Source of the DNA: Dipteris shenzhenensis
Lineage: Eukaryota > Polypodiophyta > Polypodiopsida > Gleicheniales
Length of the DNA stretch: 64,000 nucleotides
Direction: 5' to 3' (one strand)
NCBI GenBank assembly: GCA_047967505.1
Contig: CM106539.1
This document shows, piece after piece, positions 54,265 through 64,000 of this stretch (position 1 is the stretch's first letter; each line of letters opens with the position of its first letter). Below the pieces are notes generated by a model. It did no database searches, had not been told where the DNA came from, and was given only the letters and a program-made list of their open reading frames with translations. A program made the position numbers and the translations under genes.

Positions 54265-57200
54265 CTAACTCCTGAGAGTGAAGATAATCTCCGCCCAAAT
54301 GGAAGCAAGAATGTCAGCCTCCGTGCATAAATGACCCCCAAGGACAAAAGAACATCGCGAACACCATATCCGCCATAGGATAATGCTAGAAATCACCTCC
54401 CAGGCTGAACTTGCAGGTGAAGTAGGCCTGGAATCCTGAGCTGGTACTGGTACCAAAAGTAAGTCCTGCGGCTCCATGATGCTAACATCAGTGGGACCCC
54501 GTCTCTGGCGACACTGCATGAAGAAACCGTGGTCTCCTGGCTCTGACTCATAGAGGGCAAAGGCTCCAGATCCTCTCCCCCAAAGGGCAGCACCCCATGT
54601 CATCAGAAAGGACTCAGATGTAACATATGAGAACAACATGAAGATACATGTCCATACCACTCTAGAGCTGGGGCAGCTCCATAAACAATGCTTACTAGAT
54701 TCCTCTGCAAGCTGACAACGCATACACAAGGAGGGTCTACCCATCTGCTGAAGCCAAGTACCCACAGGTATACCCCTATGAATAGTGAGCCAAAGAAAGT
54801 AGGAGACTTTCCTGGCTCTACTGATGCCCCAAAAGTGAGTCCAGTAGCTCTGCAAGAGCTCTGCAGTAAGTCCCTGTGCGTGCCAATGCTGTGAGGCAGA
54901 TGGTAGGTGATGAGAGTCTCTCTGCTAAAGCCTGTAACCTGCCCTCGTCGAGTACTGGAAAAAAGGAAGAGGACGAGCGCCTGCCACCGGAGCAGGCCAC
55001 GCCCACTCACCTGGGTCCCAGTCGCAAGAGGTCGACCCCGAAAAATCCAAAGTCTCCATCTAGGATCCTCTGCAATGGTCAACCTGGACGGATCTGTGGC
55101 CCATTCCTTACCCAGGCAGCCAATGACCCTGACTCTCTGCCAAAGGAGCTCCTGTCGATCCAGGGGCTGAGTGGGATACAATCTGTGAGAGGAATCCGTC
55201 TCAAAATAAGTAAACGGTGCCGGTCCTAAACGAACTCCAATGCATAGCCCAGACTCACTAAAACAACCTGACCAAGTAGAGATGGGATGAACATAGTCTG
55301 GATCTGTAAGCATATCCCTCCACCTCTAAGGAATAGCTCTCATGATCAGTAATCTGGTGGCAGCAATCTGTCCAAGTGGCCCGTGTCTATCTCTGATCAC
55401 CTCCTCTGGCATCTCCACACTTCCCCTAAACCAATCTCCGACTGTCACAACCCCCTGAGCATGCCATCTGGCCAAAGGAGTCCTACCAGGGGAAGATCCC
55501 TGATACCGAACCAAGGGGTTATGATATAGTGGCTGTCGGGCAATTTCCTCTCTGGAGGAGGGAACTGCTCTGATGAGGTGTTGTGGAAAAAGTTTCCAAA
55601 TCTGAATAAGCCTCTTCACTAGTGGTGAGGAAGGCTGAGAATGGTGGTCCGTCAGGAAGATCCAACTGAACCATCACCACCACTCCACAGGAAGTTCTGG
55701 AGCAATCTCCTCACCTGACGGATCGAGTCAGCATGAAAGCACCAACATGACGCGACGTACCACATAGTCGCTAGTAGAACCTGGTTGAGTACCAACGCTC
55801 TTCCGGCCAAAGAGAGTCTAGCCATACTCCAGTAGGCTAGCTGAAAGCCTAGATATTGGGGCAAACTGTTGCGTCGGAAACACCTCAATGCCAACCTGGA
55901 AGCCTAGATATCTCGTGGAGATGCCTCTAGGAATCCATACAAAGCCTCTGTCTCCTCCCCATGCTGGTGTATCCTGCTGAGCTCCAGTCCATATGCCTTT
56001 TGATTTGTTCCAATTTAAGTCCCCCTGAGGCTAGGCAGAACTTGTCAATTGTATCCGCAGCAGTAGCAAGACTATATGCATCTCCTCTGACTGTCAATGC
56101 CGTATCATCAGCAAACTCAATGTCCAGAAGCTCCTGCTCCCGCCGAATAGGTAGATGAAGGCCCAAAGTGCCATGACTGGTAGCCTGCATAAAGTATCCC
56201 ATAGCCTCCGCTACGAAAAGGAAAAGGTAAGGTGCAAGCGGGCATCCCTGTCGTACCGATCTGGATAGCTAAAAAGCCGGTCCTCTGCCTCCACAGACCA
56301 CCATCCTGCTAGAAGAGTGAGAGTAAAGTGAGGAGACCCATAAAATCCATCTATCACTGAAACCTAGCCACCTCATAGTGCCCTCCAAGAAACCCCAGTC
56401 CACCCTGTCATAGGCCTTCTCAAAATCGAGAAGGAGAGCTGCAATCTCCTGCTGATTCTCCTTCGCCCAGTGAGTGGCCTCCCAAAAAGTGAAGATATTG
56501 TCCAAGATACTCCTATCTTGGACAAATCCTGTCTGAGTAGCTCTGATGATATCTGGCAGCATAGGCTTTAAACGAAGGGCCAAGGTCTTTGCTAGGATCT
56601 TATAGGCTGTCCCAACTTCGTAGGACTGTCTTGTCTCCTCCTTTCGGGATGAGACAAATCATACCTGTGCATAAAGCCTCGCACAAAGATCCTGTATCCA
56701 GAGACTCTGAAAAGGCAGAAAGTAGATGAGGCCCAATCGTATCCCAGAGAGCTCTAAAAAGAAGAGGCGACAGACCATCCTCCCCCGGGCATTGTCTCTG
56801 GGCAGCTCATGTAACGCATCTGTGATCTCCATGAGTGATAGCAGGCTATATAAAACATGACTCATCCTGTCTGAGACCATCTGGGGGACATGACTCCAAA
56901 TCTCCTCTCTAGCTCTGATCATCTCCTCGGTGACTGGATCGGCGTTGTAAAGAGTGGAATAGAAATCAGAAGTGATCTCAACAAGACGATGAGGATCCGT
57001 TTGAAGATACCCGGCCTCATCCACAAGTCTGCGAAGGCTGTCCGAAGAGTATCTCTGACCCACTGCCCTAAAGAACTCTCTAGAGCATCTATCCCCCTTC
57101 TGGATCCAGAAGGTCTGCTGGGAGTAAAACCTGAACTGGACCCTCCTGCCCTGAATCTCCTCTAGTCTCTCCTGAGCCTCTGAAAGCTGCCCTCTGATGA

Positions 57201-58128
57201 AAAGAGAATGAGGAACGCTCTGAATCAATCTCTGAAGTCTGGATACCTCCACTCTAGCGTTCCGATCTCTGATTCTAAGCTTTTCCTTCTCCTCTTTTGC
57301 CCTCAACTGGCAGGCCATGCTGACTCTAGCCAAAGCCCCTTCTACCCACATCAACCAGCCCTGATCCTCAGGAGTGTCCTCTGTCAACCAAGCCTCTCTC
57401 AACTGTTCCACGAACTCTATGTCCTGAAAAACAAAGTCCGGAACTCTCACAAAGCCTGTGCTCTCCAATCGAGAGGTAGGGAGAATCTGTAATAGGACTG
57501 GAGCATGGTCAGATAAAACATAACCCGGGCGGATCCCAATCTGTCCTCCTATGGCCTGGCCCCAATGGCCAATATAAAACCAGCTAAGCCTAGCCAAAGA
57601 GAGGGAGCCATGGCAAACCCCAAACCAAGAGAACTGAAGACTATCAGCCAAGTGACGAAAGTCATCCAATCGAGCTGCATCATGAAGTCCAGCATGCAAA
57701 ACAAAACTATCCCACTCCACTCTCTCCCTATCAGAAAGTCCACTCTCTGTCTTGCCCGACTTGTCTTCAGAGAATTCAACCATGTTGAAATCTCCTCCGA
57801 CAATCCAGGTGTCTGCCTGAGGAAGGGACTCTCCAAGCTGTCTCCAAAATGCACCTCTGTGGGCTGGATTCGTGGAAGCGTACACATTGAGAACACCAAC
57901 TGCTGTGCTCTCAATCTAAAGAATAACATAGCAAGCCCTGCTCTCCACTAGTGTACCCTCTTGGGTGATCTCTGGGGCCCACCTGGCTGAAACTGAAATG
58001 CAGACTCCACCCCTCGTACCATCCGCTGGGCTCCAATAAGTCTGGCTCTGTCCTCTGAGTAAGGATCTGCATCTGTCAATCCTGTCCTGGGAGAGCTTAT
58101 GCTCTTGGATAAGTACAATGTCTGGAGG
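54265..58128 (-). pseudogene. LINE-D ORF2 main part
   Basis: Endonuclease from 58,128 (PPDIVLIQEHKLSQDR, VGGDFNMVEFSED, LSDHAPVLLQ). RT with TQTGFVQDRSILDNIFTF, LLLDFEKAYDRVDWGFLEG and catalytic LLDIEFADDTALTV. C-terminal finger CMRCQLAEESSKHCLWSC (C-x2-C-x8-H-x4-C) near 54,710, then AWEVISSIILWRIWCSRC. Four or more frameshifts. Its first 38 codons lie beyond C2 at 60,522-60,626. Confidence 0.9.
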
Positions 58129-60233
58129 GGACCCTGAGGAAATACAGGACCATCATGATTGGACATGTTATGTCCAAGATCTATGCATCAGTGTTAGATG
58201 GCGAGGTCAGTGCTCGCGCAGAGGTACAGGGGCTCAGGGCATCCAAACAGGCCGGTTTCAGGACGGATCACTCGACTTACGATCACATTTTTACACTTAG
58301 AGGGATCATTCAGGAGGCCAGACACAAGAGACAGAGAGTATATTGTTGCTTTGTGGATTTCCGCAAGGCATTCCACACCGTTCCCCGTGCCCGACTCGTC
58401 AGACACCTGCAGGAGTTAGACTACGACTCGGAGGTTATCTGGGCAGTAGTAGCTCTCCATGAGCGGGTGACGGGTCAGGTTAGGATTGACACCAGCTGGA
58501 CCTCAGAGATCACGAGCACTATCGGAGTCAAACAAGGATGTCCCTTGTCACCGACTCTATTTGGCCTCTACATCGACGAGCTCGAGACCACCATCAGGAC
58601 ACTCGGAGGTGCAAGCTACTCTCTTGCGGAGGCTGTCATCCAGATTCTCCTATACGCAGACGATGTAGTACTACTATCCTCTTCTGCTACTGGTCTTCAG
58701 CGACACCTGGATGGACTTCAGGTCTTGTGTGATACACATGACTTGAAGGTCAACCTTGGGAAAACCAAGGTGATGATCTTCAACACTTCCAGACCCGCTA
58801 TGCACCGAGAGCAGCTCCTCTTCGCCGGCGACCCTATTGAGATAGTTGACTCTTACACATACTTGGGCGTTGTCTTCTCAGGCCCGATCTTCACCATGCG
58901 CCCGGCCATGCAGGCCAGGATCAGCCGGGGCTACGCCGCTCTTGCCAGGCTGGAGCAACAGTGCTATCACTCCCACTTCCAGGACCCGCGGACCAAGTCT
59001 CTCCTTTTTTATTCTTTGGTCCGCCCAGCAGGCATGTACGGTAGCCCGTGGTGGGGAGCCGACCTTTCAGACACAGAGTGGGCTCGAGTCGAGCGCCTAC
59101 AGATACTGATGTTTGCTCGGATGATCCGCAGCAAACCATCGGTACCACACCAGATCATTCTAGCAGAGTTCGGCGCCTCACTCCTACTGCTCGATGCGGC
59201 TTTCCAGGCTATCACTTATCTACACAAAGTCAGGGATTTCAGCTCCTCCTCCGACGGTCGCCTCCGCCTACCTTGGCTAGCCCTATCCTCCTCTATGGCC
59301 TTATCCGTTGATGGGGACCAGCGATGCTGATATAGTCGTCTTTCCAGTTGGTTCATCCGACTGGGCCTCGACTTAGACCAGTTGCCTCCTTTTCAGTACA
59401 GCCTCGACGCTCCACCATCTCCCCTCTCCCCCACTGACCAGGAGGTCAACCGGCTCATTCGAGCGGATCTGCTCCAGCTCCATAGCTGGCGGACATGGTT
59501 TCTTCACCCCGAGCTTCCTGTGAAGATCGACTTCTACCGCCGACGCTGCCTCCAGATCTCACACGAGGGCTTCATCACACCTCCGGGTTACACACAGCTT
59601 CATCTACCACATGCGCTCCGGATCTCCCTCGGTCAGTTTAGGGTTTCGTCACACCAATTACGGATCGAGAGCAGACGCGCAGAGGGTATCCCACGAGAGG
59701 CCCTCCTTTGCTCACTTTCTGACTTGTAGGAGATCGAGTCGGAGGAGCACTTTGCTTTCAGATGTCCTATCTATTATGTCATTCAAGGCCGGTACCACTG
59801 CCTCTTCCGCGACGGATTCGGCCCCCTCCCACACATGCTGCAGTTCCCGGATCAGCGATGCCTAGCCGCTTTCTTACATGAGATGACTCGCCACCGAGAT
59901 ACCTCTCTCCGAGCACGGCGACACGCGCAACACACACAGTGTGAGGACACCCAGCGGCCCATCACTGATTTCTTCCAGTCACAGGATACCGCTCCTCAGT
60001 CTAGCCGACGACGCGGACGTGAGCGAGAGCCAGAGCCACGACAACTGCGCCAGCGGACAGACTCACACATCCGGGTCCATGACATCTCGTCCCTGCTCTC
60101 TGCCCGCCCCACCGGGGTCACCGTTGCCCTAATCCACAGGGCCACCCGCTGCCCCCGACGACCAAGCTCGACTAGGCCGCGTGACGTTAGAGGCCAATCA
60201 TCTATCGCAGGGTTTTTCCGGCCTCCCATTTGA
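58129..60233 (+). pseudogene. C2 ORF2: RT, CCHC-like finger and two PIP-like motifs
   Basis: One frame of about 700 codons broken only by TGA at 59,328 and TAG at 59,727. RT blocks: GHVMSKIYASVLDGEV, QAGFRTDHSTYDHI, CCFVDFRKAFHTVPRARLVR, IGVKQGCPLSPTLFGLYIDE, catalytic ILLYADDVVLLSS, VNLGKTKVMIFN and YTYLGVVFSGP. The finger (CSLSDL-stop-EIESEEHFAFRC) has lost its second Cys. The C-terminal extension is basic and holds QRPITDFF (59,952-59,975) and QSSIAGFF (60,195-60,218, just before the stop), both fitting the PCNA-binding PIP consensus Q-x-x-h-x-x-F-F. No endonuclease part is present because of truncation. Confidence 0.88.
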
Positions 60234-60521
60234 CGGCCCCTCTATGATTGGTCTCTGACGATCACCACCTGCACATATATATTGTATCTCCCCCCTCTGC
60301 CCCATTTTTGGTGCCCCCCCCCTTCTTTTTTGTATCATCTGGAGGTAGACACATATTTTTTGTATCAGGACTAGACACACCGTCCTTCATAACCTCTTTT
60401 TTGTATAAACGGTTGGCTGGCCCGTTTTGAGACCGCCACCGTTATGCTCATTGTATCAGTTATCTTTAGTCTCATAGACCTTCATGGTCTCCCGAAGACT
60501 TTAACAAACTTTCTTTCTAAG
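58129..60521 (+). mobile_element. Family-C LINE copy C2 inserted in LINE-D
   Basis: 5'-truncated at GGGACCC, the start of the RT block GDP..YRTIMIGH. Ends in the hairpin tail AGTCTCATAGACC TTCAT GGTCT CCCGAAGACT, then TTTAACAAACTTTCTTTCT. It splits the LINE-D endonuclease between codons 38 and 39 with no bases evidently lost. No target duplication was seen. Best-preserved copy of the family. Confidence 0.9.
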
Positions 60522-60626
60522 CAACTGCAATCTAGGAACTCCGGATCTACGACCATCTGCATCTGAAAAAAATCTACGGCCGTTCAGTCCTCTCACATTC
60601 CAAGAAATGATGGACAGCCTAGACAT
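60522..60626 (-). pseudogene. LINE-D ORF2 start (endonuclease N-terminus)
   Basis: ATG at 60,626; MSRLSIISWNVRGLNGRR carries the SWNVRG motif of L1 endonucleases. A frameshift follows (FF), then the frame runs to the C2 insertion. The ORF1 stop lies within the first codons: ATGTCTAG at 60,619-60,626 contains both the start and the TAG. Confidence 0.85.
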
Positions 60627-63109
60627 CGGCGGATGGAAGTGATGGGATGCCAATGGCAGCGGCACAAATGACTCTCTCTGACGGCACTACCCAAAGTCGA
60701 TCTCTGATCAAGCTCCAAATCTGCCCCAACTCATGTAAAATGGCTCCATCCAATGGAATAATACTCTGTCGCGAACTGAGGAGCTGAAAGTCAAACCAAC
60801 CAGCATTCCTGGGCAAATCAAAGTCTCCCCGAACCTCAAAGAACAAAAACAGAATGGCCCTGCCACCGAAGCCAGGTCGAAGAGTCCTAGGGCAAGAATG
60901 AATCTGCGAGCCGACAATACGGTGAACCGATGAGAACTGAGTCATGCTCAAAAGCTGTCTATCAATCTCGCTGTCAAGTAACTCAACTGACCAGCTTTCG
61001 CTCCCCCGAGAACGAAAGCTGCCTGCGGAGAAACGAAGAATGTGCCCCTCTCTGGATAGAGTAACAGATCCCAAGTATTCCTCTACCTCCTCTAACCGTC
61101 GACAAAATACAATACCGGGAAAAGTTCCAATCTAGTGAGGAAGTCTGTGGAGACCCCTCGAGCCAAAAAGGACCAAAACTCAACGGGCAGATCTCTGTCA
61201 ACCATCCTGGGGTCAGGTCTAGGAGTCAGAAGAGCTGAAAAAGGCTGAGCCGTCCTAACTCTACACCTGGAATAGGTGAGAGGGAGAGGAAGAATCTGCG
61301 ACGAGGTGCCTATACGCAAGGGTGACTGAAAATCTCGCTCAATCTCATCTGCTAGGATCTCCCAACCCTCACGCATGTCTGGGTAGTACTGAGCGAAATC
61401 TGTGACCGCACTCGCAAAAGATCTGGATAAGCCAAGAGTGAAAAGTTGCGAGGACGAGGCTGTACTGGGAGGGGTGTTCGAGAGGACACTCCGCATAGCA
61501 ACAAAAGAAGGTACTGTGCGACAGGGAAGAGAGAGAGGTCTCGAGGGAACCTCATACAGGCGCATGAAATCCTGGGACAGGCTCTGGCTCTGACTTGTGT
61601 CATGAAATACCTCTCTCTCACTGGACTGCTGTGAAGAGGCATCCATGACCGTGTCCGCAGCCTGAGCAGCCTCCAGCTGGATAACTGTCTCAGAAACCAA
61701 TATATGAACCTCCGGGGTAGAAGTGTCAAGAGTCATCAAATCCTGAGCTACTGTCTCCTGCACAGTGTGAGGCCCTGCCTGCAGATGGTCCTCTGCATCT
61801 CCCCTTTCCAGGGTCTCCTGCACGTGTGTCTCAACTCCCTGAGCTACCATCTCCTGCACAGTGTCAAGACCTGCCTGCGGATGGTCCTCCGTATCTCCCC
61901 TTTCCGGGGTCTCCTGCACGTGTGTCTCAACTCCTTGAGCTACCATCTCCTGCACAGTGTCAAGACTTGCCTGCGGATGGTCCTTTGTATCTCCCCTTTC
62001 CGGGGTCTCCTGCACAAGTGTCTGAACTCTCTGCCAACTGTGAGCTCGTACCTGGGGCTGCTCGTACTGCTGACTCTCCCTCTGTCTCCGTCTCCTCCGA
62101 GCTCTCCGTGCTGGAGGCATCTCCAAGTCCTCTGAGTTCAGTGGAGGCTCCCCCAAAAAAGTTTCCTCTCGCTCAACTGAATGAGTCGAAGAAGGCTCAG
62201 AGACCCTTGGAGGCTACTCGTACTGCTGACTCTCCCTCTGTCTGAAATCTGTTCCGCTGGAGGCACCTCCAAATCCTCTAAGTTCACTGGAGGCTCCCCC
62301 AAAGGAATCTCCTCTTGCTCTGTTGAATGAGTCGGAGCAGGCTCAGAGACCCCTGGAGGCTGAGCTGTAGGTTTTGGGTCACTCGGAGGATGAGATGTAT
62401 CCAGAGTCTCTGATCGATGCCGACAACTGGGGCAATCCCTAATAAAGTGACCTCTCTTCCGACAGAAAAGACACTGATCAGGAAGACCCTCGTACAAAAC
62501 CCTCTGCTGCATCTGGACCCCATCTCCAATGGAGTACGAAATCAAAGTAGGCAAAGGTCGAGGAGGGGGGAAATCTGAAATGAGTCTGACCCTCGTAACA
62601 CCTATGCCAGTAAGTGACTGAGCATACGAAAGTCTAGCACCTGAAGAGATGATTGTACCTGCCACACTAGCCATATGCTCCACAGCTCTGCGACAAGAGC
62701 TGACCTCATCAGGAAGTCCAGGGAAAAGGATCCAAAAGGAGACATGTCGCGGTCCAGGAGAAGTAGAACTGAAGTGCTTCCGCCAAGGCCACAAATGGAT
62801 GACTCTGCTCTGAAACTGAATCAGTGAGCTCATAAGTACTCTTTGAGCCTGCTCTGCACACTGAAGGCCAAAAGAAAAGTACCCTCTGCCAAGCAATCGG
62901 AAAACCGTAACTGAGACACCCAAAGAAGCCATGCTGGTGTACACCCAGTCACGTAACTGTTGGCCTCTACCGGGTAGAAAGCCAATGATGTGTGTCGAAC
63001 GAAAACCCTCCTCTACAACCTCAATCATCTGCACAATATCGGGAGGAAAAGAAACTGTGACTTCAATCTCCTCAGGTCCGGCGACGGGAGTGGCATTAGT
63101 GTCCTCCAT
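60619..63109 (-). pseudogene. LINE-D ORF1 with CCHC knuckle and internal repeats
   Basis: Start at 63,109 (MEDTNATPVAGPEEIEVTVS). Core blocks: THIIGFLPGRGQQLRDWVYT, RLLGRGYFSFGL, HLWPWRKHF, VSFWILFPGLP. CCHC knuckle CLFCRKRGHFIRDC, Pro/Ser linker. A tandem duplicated segment of about 156 bp (62,061-62,370) adds a basic stretch RRARRRRRQR. Three 32-residue repeats (VQETPERGDT...) at 61,740-62,030 follow. The second domain is at 61,090-60,619 (WSVELLDSEIDRQLLSMTQF, FEVRGDFDLPRNAGWFDFQL). Two frameshifts (near 62,150 and 61,080). Confidence 0.85.
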
Positions 63110-63876
63110 TGTCTCAGCTTACGCTGTCCTAAAGGGAGGAGCTACCTCTGCTGAAAATACCCACCAAGAACTCGCAACCAACCACAAGTAAAAACCCAAA
63201 GAAACCTGTAAAAAGAATGCTTCGATCTTCAGCCTGCGTGAGATGCAAACATGTCGCTCAGTGCTGAAGCAAACAGCTCCGCCAATGCGTGGAAACAGCC
63301 CAAGATCTCAGCTCCCCGGAACACAAGTCGAACAGTCCCAGAGAGGGCCCTGAAACTGCCTAACCTGAAGCAAGGGAGAGCGGGCAATCAGCAAGGGAGA
63401 GGGCCTGAAAGGTGGCCTGGCACGGCCAGGACAGCAGGCTGAAGAAGCAGGCTGAAGATGGAGCGCGACCGAGGCAGCAGGGGCGCAGGGCCAAGAGGTC
63501 TACGCAGCCAAGGCCTGTGCGCTGCCAAGGGGCCTGCGCGGCCTGTGCAGCTAGAGAGCGAGAGGCTGCCAGGGGGCCTGCGCGGCCTGCCAAGGGGCCT
63601 GCGCTGCCAGGGGGCCTGCGCGACCTGTGGCCTGTGCGCTGCCAAGGGGCCTGCGCGGCCTGGCAGCTAGAGAGCGAGAGGCTGCAAGGGGGCCTGCGTG
63701 GCCAAACTGATTGGGAGCGGGGCTGCCAGGGAGCCTGCGCGGCCAGGCAGGTAGGGAGCGGGGCTGCCTGGGGGGTCTGCGCGACCAGTCTGCTAGGGAG
63801 AGGGGCTGCCAAGGGGGGGCCTGAGCGGCCAGGCGCTAGGGGACAAGGGCTGGGCGAAGGCAATGGCGGGCAGCAC
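63110..63876 (-). repeat. LINE-D 5' UTR of about 42-bp GC-rich monomers
   Basis: 63,470-63,860 repeats in element sense the theme GGCCGCGCAGGCCCCCTGGC with AGCCCCGCTCCCTA, about every 42 bp, 8-9 times with variation. The extreme 5' end GTGCTGCCCG is shared with LINE-E. ORFs on either strand over it are composition artefacts. Confidence 0.75.
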
Positions 63877-64000
63877 GCTGAAATTTGCAGACAATTACAA
63901 ATGGAATGCATGCATGGAGAAAAGAATTCTATGAGGTTTGAAAGCTTTGTACAACCTCCAAAATAACTACAGGAAGGCGCACCTATGGAATTGGGACATG

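Larger units (their letters stand above)
54028..63876 (-). mobile_element. Full-length L1-type LINE (LINE-D), interrupted by C2
   Basis: Ends in a T-run at 54,028-54,040 (poly(A)), starts at 63,876. Flanks GCTGAAAATTT (54,017-54,027) and GCTGAAATTT (63,877-63,886) fit a 10-11-bp target duplication with one indel. Without C2 it is about 7.46 kb, like LINE-A and LINE-E. It splits LINE-F. It lies upstream of LIG4 exon X, in sense orientation. Confidence 0.9.
53550..64000 (+). mobile_element. LINE-F, degenerate, interrupted by LINE-D
   Basis: 53,670-54,027 reads INIGVKQGFSLSKPF, LMLIYADDVVFFARSKKN, VKVNMARTKVMVIGAHN and DPLETMTSYKYLRLKI. After LINE-D, 63,887-64,000 continues ADNYKWNACMEKRIL, LKALYNLQNNYRKAHLWNWD. 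This is a non-L1 LINE RT (YADD palm and thumb) of the kind also seen at 5,898. It probably extends past the window. Confidence 0.75.

Noticed and set aside
61740-62030. CRISPR-like regular repeats
   Set aside because: 96-bp units without spacers, in frame within ORF1; a coding repeat.
63388-63966. Ala/Arg/Pro-rich ORFs on both strands near the right end
   Set aside because: Products of 42-bp GC-rich monomers in the LINE-D 5' UTR.

Overview
The window comes from a land plant nuclear genome. It is a stretch of one very large, transposon-packed gene. Eight short exons on the minus strand (4,492 to 52,707) join in phase into about 190 uninterrupted residues of DNA ligase IV (LIG4, the ligase of non-homologous end joining), covering ligase motifs IV (DEGVVIKD) and V (KWIKLKPDY). 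One exon is only 7 nt. Two introns are about 16.4 kb and 29.8 kb. The catalytic-lysine exons (to the right) and the C-terminal BRCT exons (to the left) were not found. Giant introns and many LINEs suggest a non-flowering plant (fern, lycophyte or gymnosperm), but I cannot name the species.

Almost everything else is transposable elements, often nested. Left to right: an L1-type LINE remnant (1-3,493, minus); LIG4 exons F, E and D (4,492-5,626); a scrap of a second LINE type; then a three-level nest at 6,429-17,404. The nest is a small minus-strand LTR element (5-bp target duplication AATAT), holding a truncated minus-strand L1, holding a full-length 7.3-kb plus-strand L1 with a 16-bp target duplication. 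After it come a degenerate LINE endonuclease region, a 162-bp tandem duplication, a poly(A)-tailed L1 3' end, and a TRIM (20,867-21,739).

LIG4 exons C, B and A (22,047-22,783) follow. Next is a Ty1/copia element (24,272-35,589, minus) that carries a 621-bp terminal-inverted-repeat element in its 3' LTR and a very young second copia element (26,680-33,136; LTRs differ at 1 of 239 bp). The young element has a long gag-pol ORF, but its RNase H is broken by an inverted 248-bp copy of its own leader and gag start. From 36.5 to 42.3 kb lie copies of a jockey/CR1-like LINE (family C) and a possible solo LTR. A gypsy remnant (42.35-43.47 and 50.85-51.09 kb) is split by a full-length L1 (LINE-E, 43,466-50,833), which itself carries a 307-bp inverted-repeat element and an internal inversion.

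LIG4 exons Y (7 nt) and X lie at 52,550-52,707. The right end is a degenerate LINE interrupted by a full-length L1 (LINE-D, 54,028-63,876, minus), which is interrupted in turn by a family-C LINE (58,129-60,521, plus).

The L1 copies share a plan: a repetitive pyrimidine- or GC-rich 5' UTR; ORF1 with a CCHC knuckle; an ORF1 stop overlapping the ORF2 start; and ORF2 with endonuclease, reverse transcriptase and a C-terminal zinc-finger region. All five LTR elements identified here with an assigned orientation lie in the LIG4 sense orientation. The four with a visible primer site use the initiator-tRNA-Met type.
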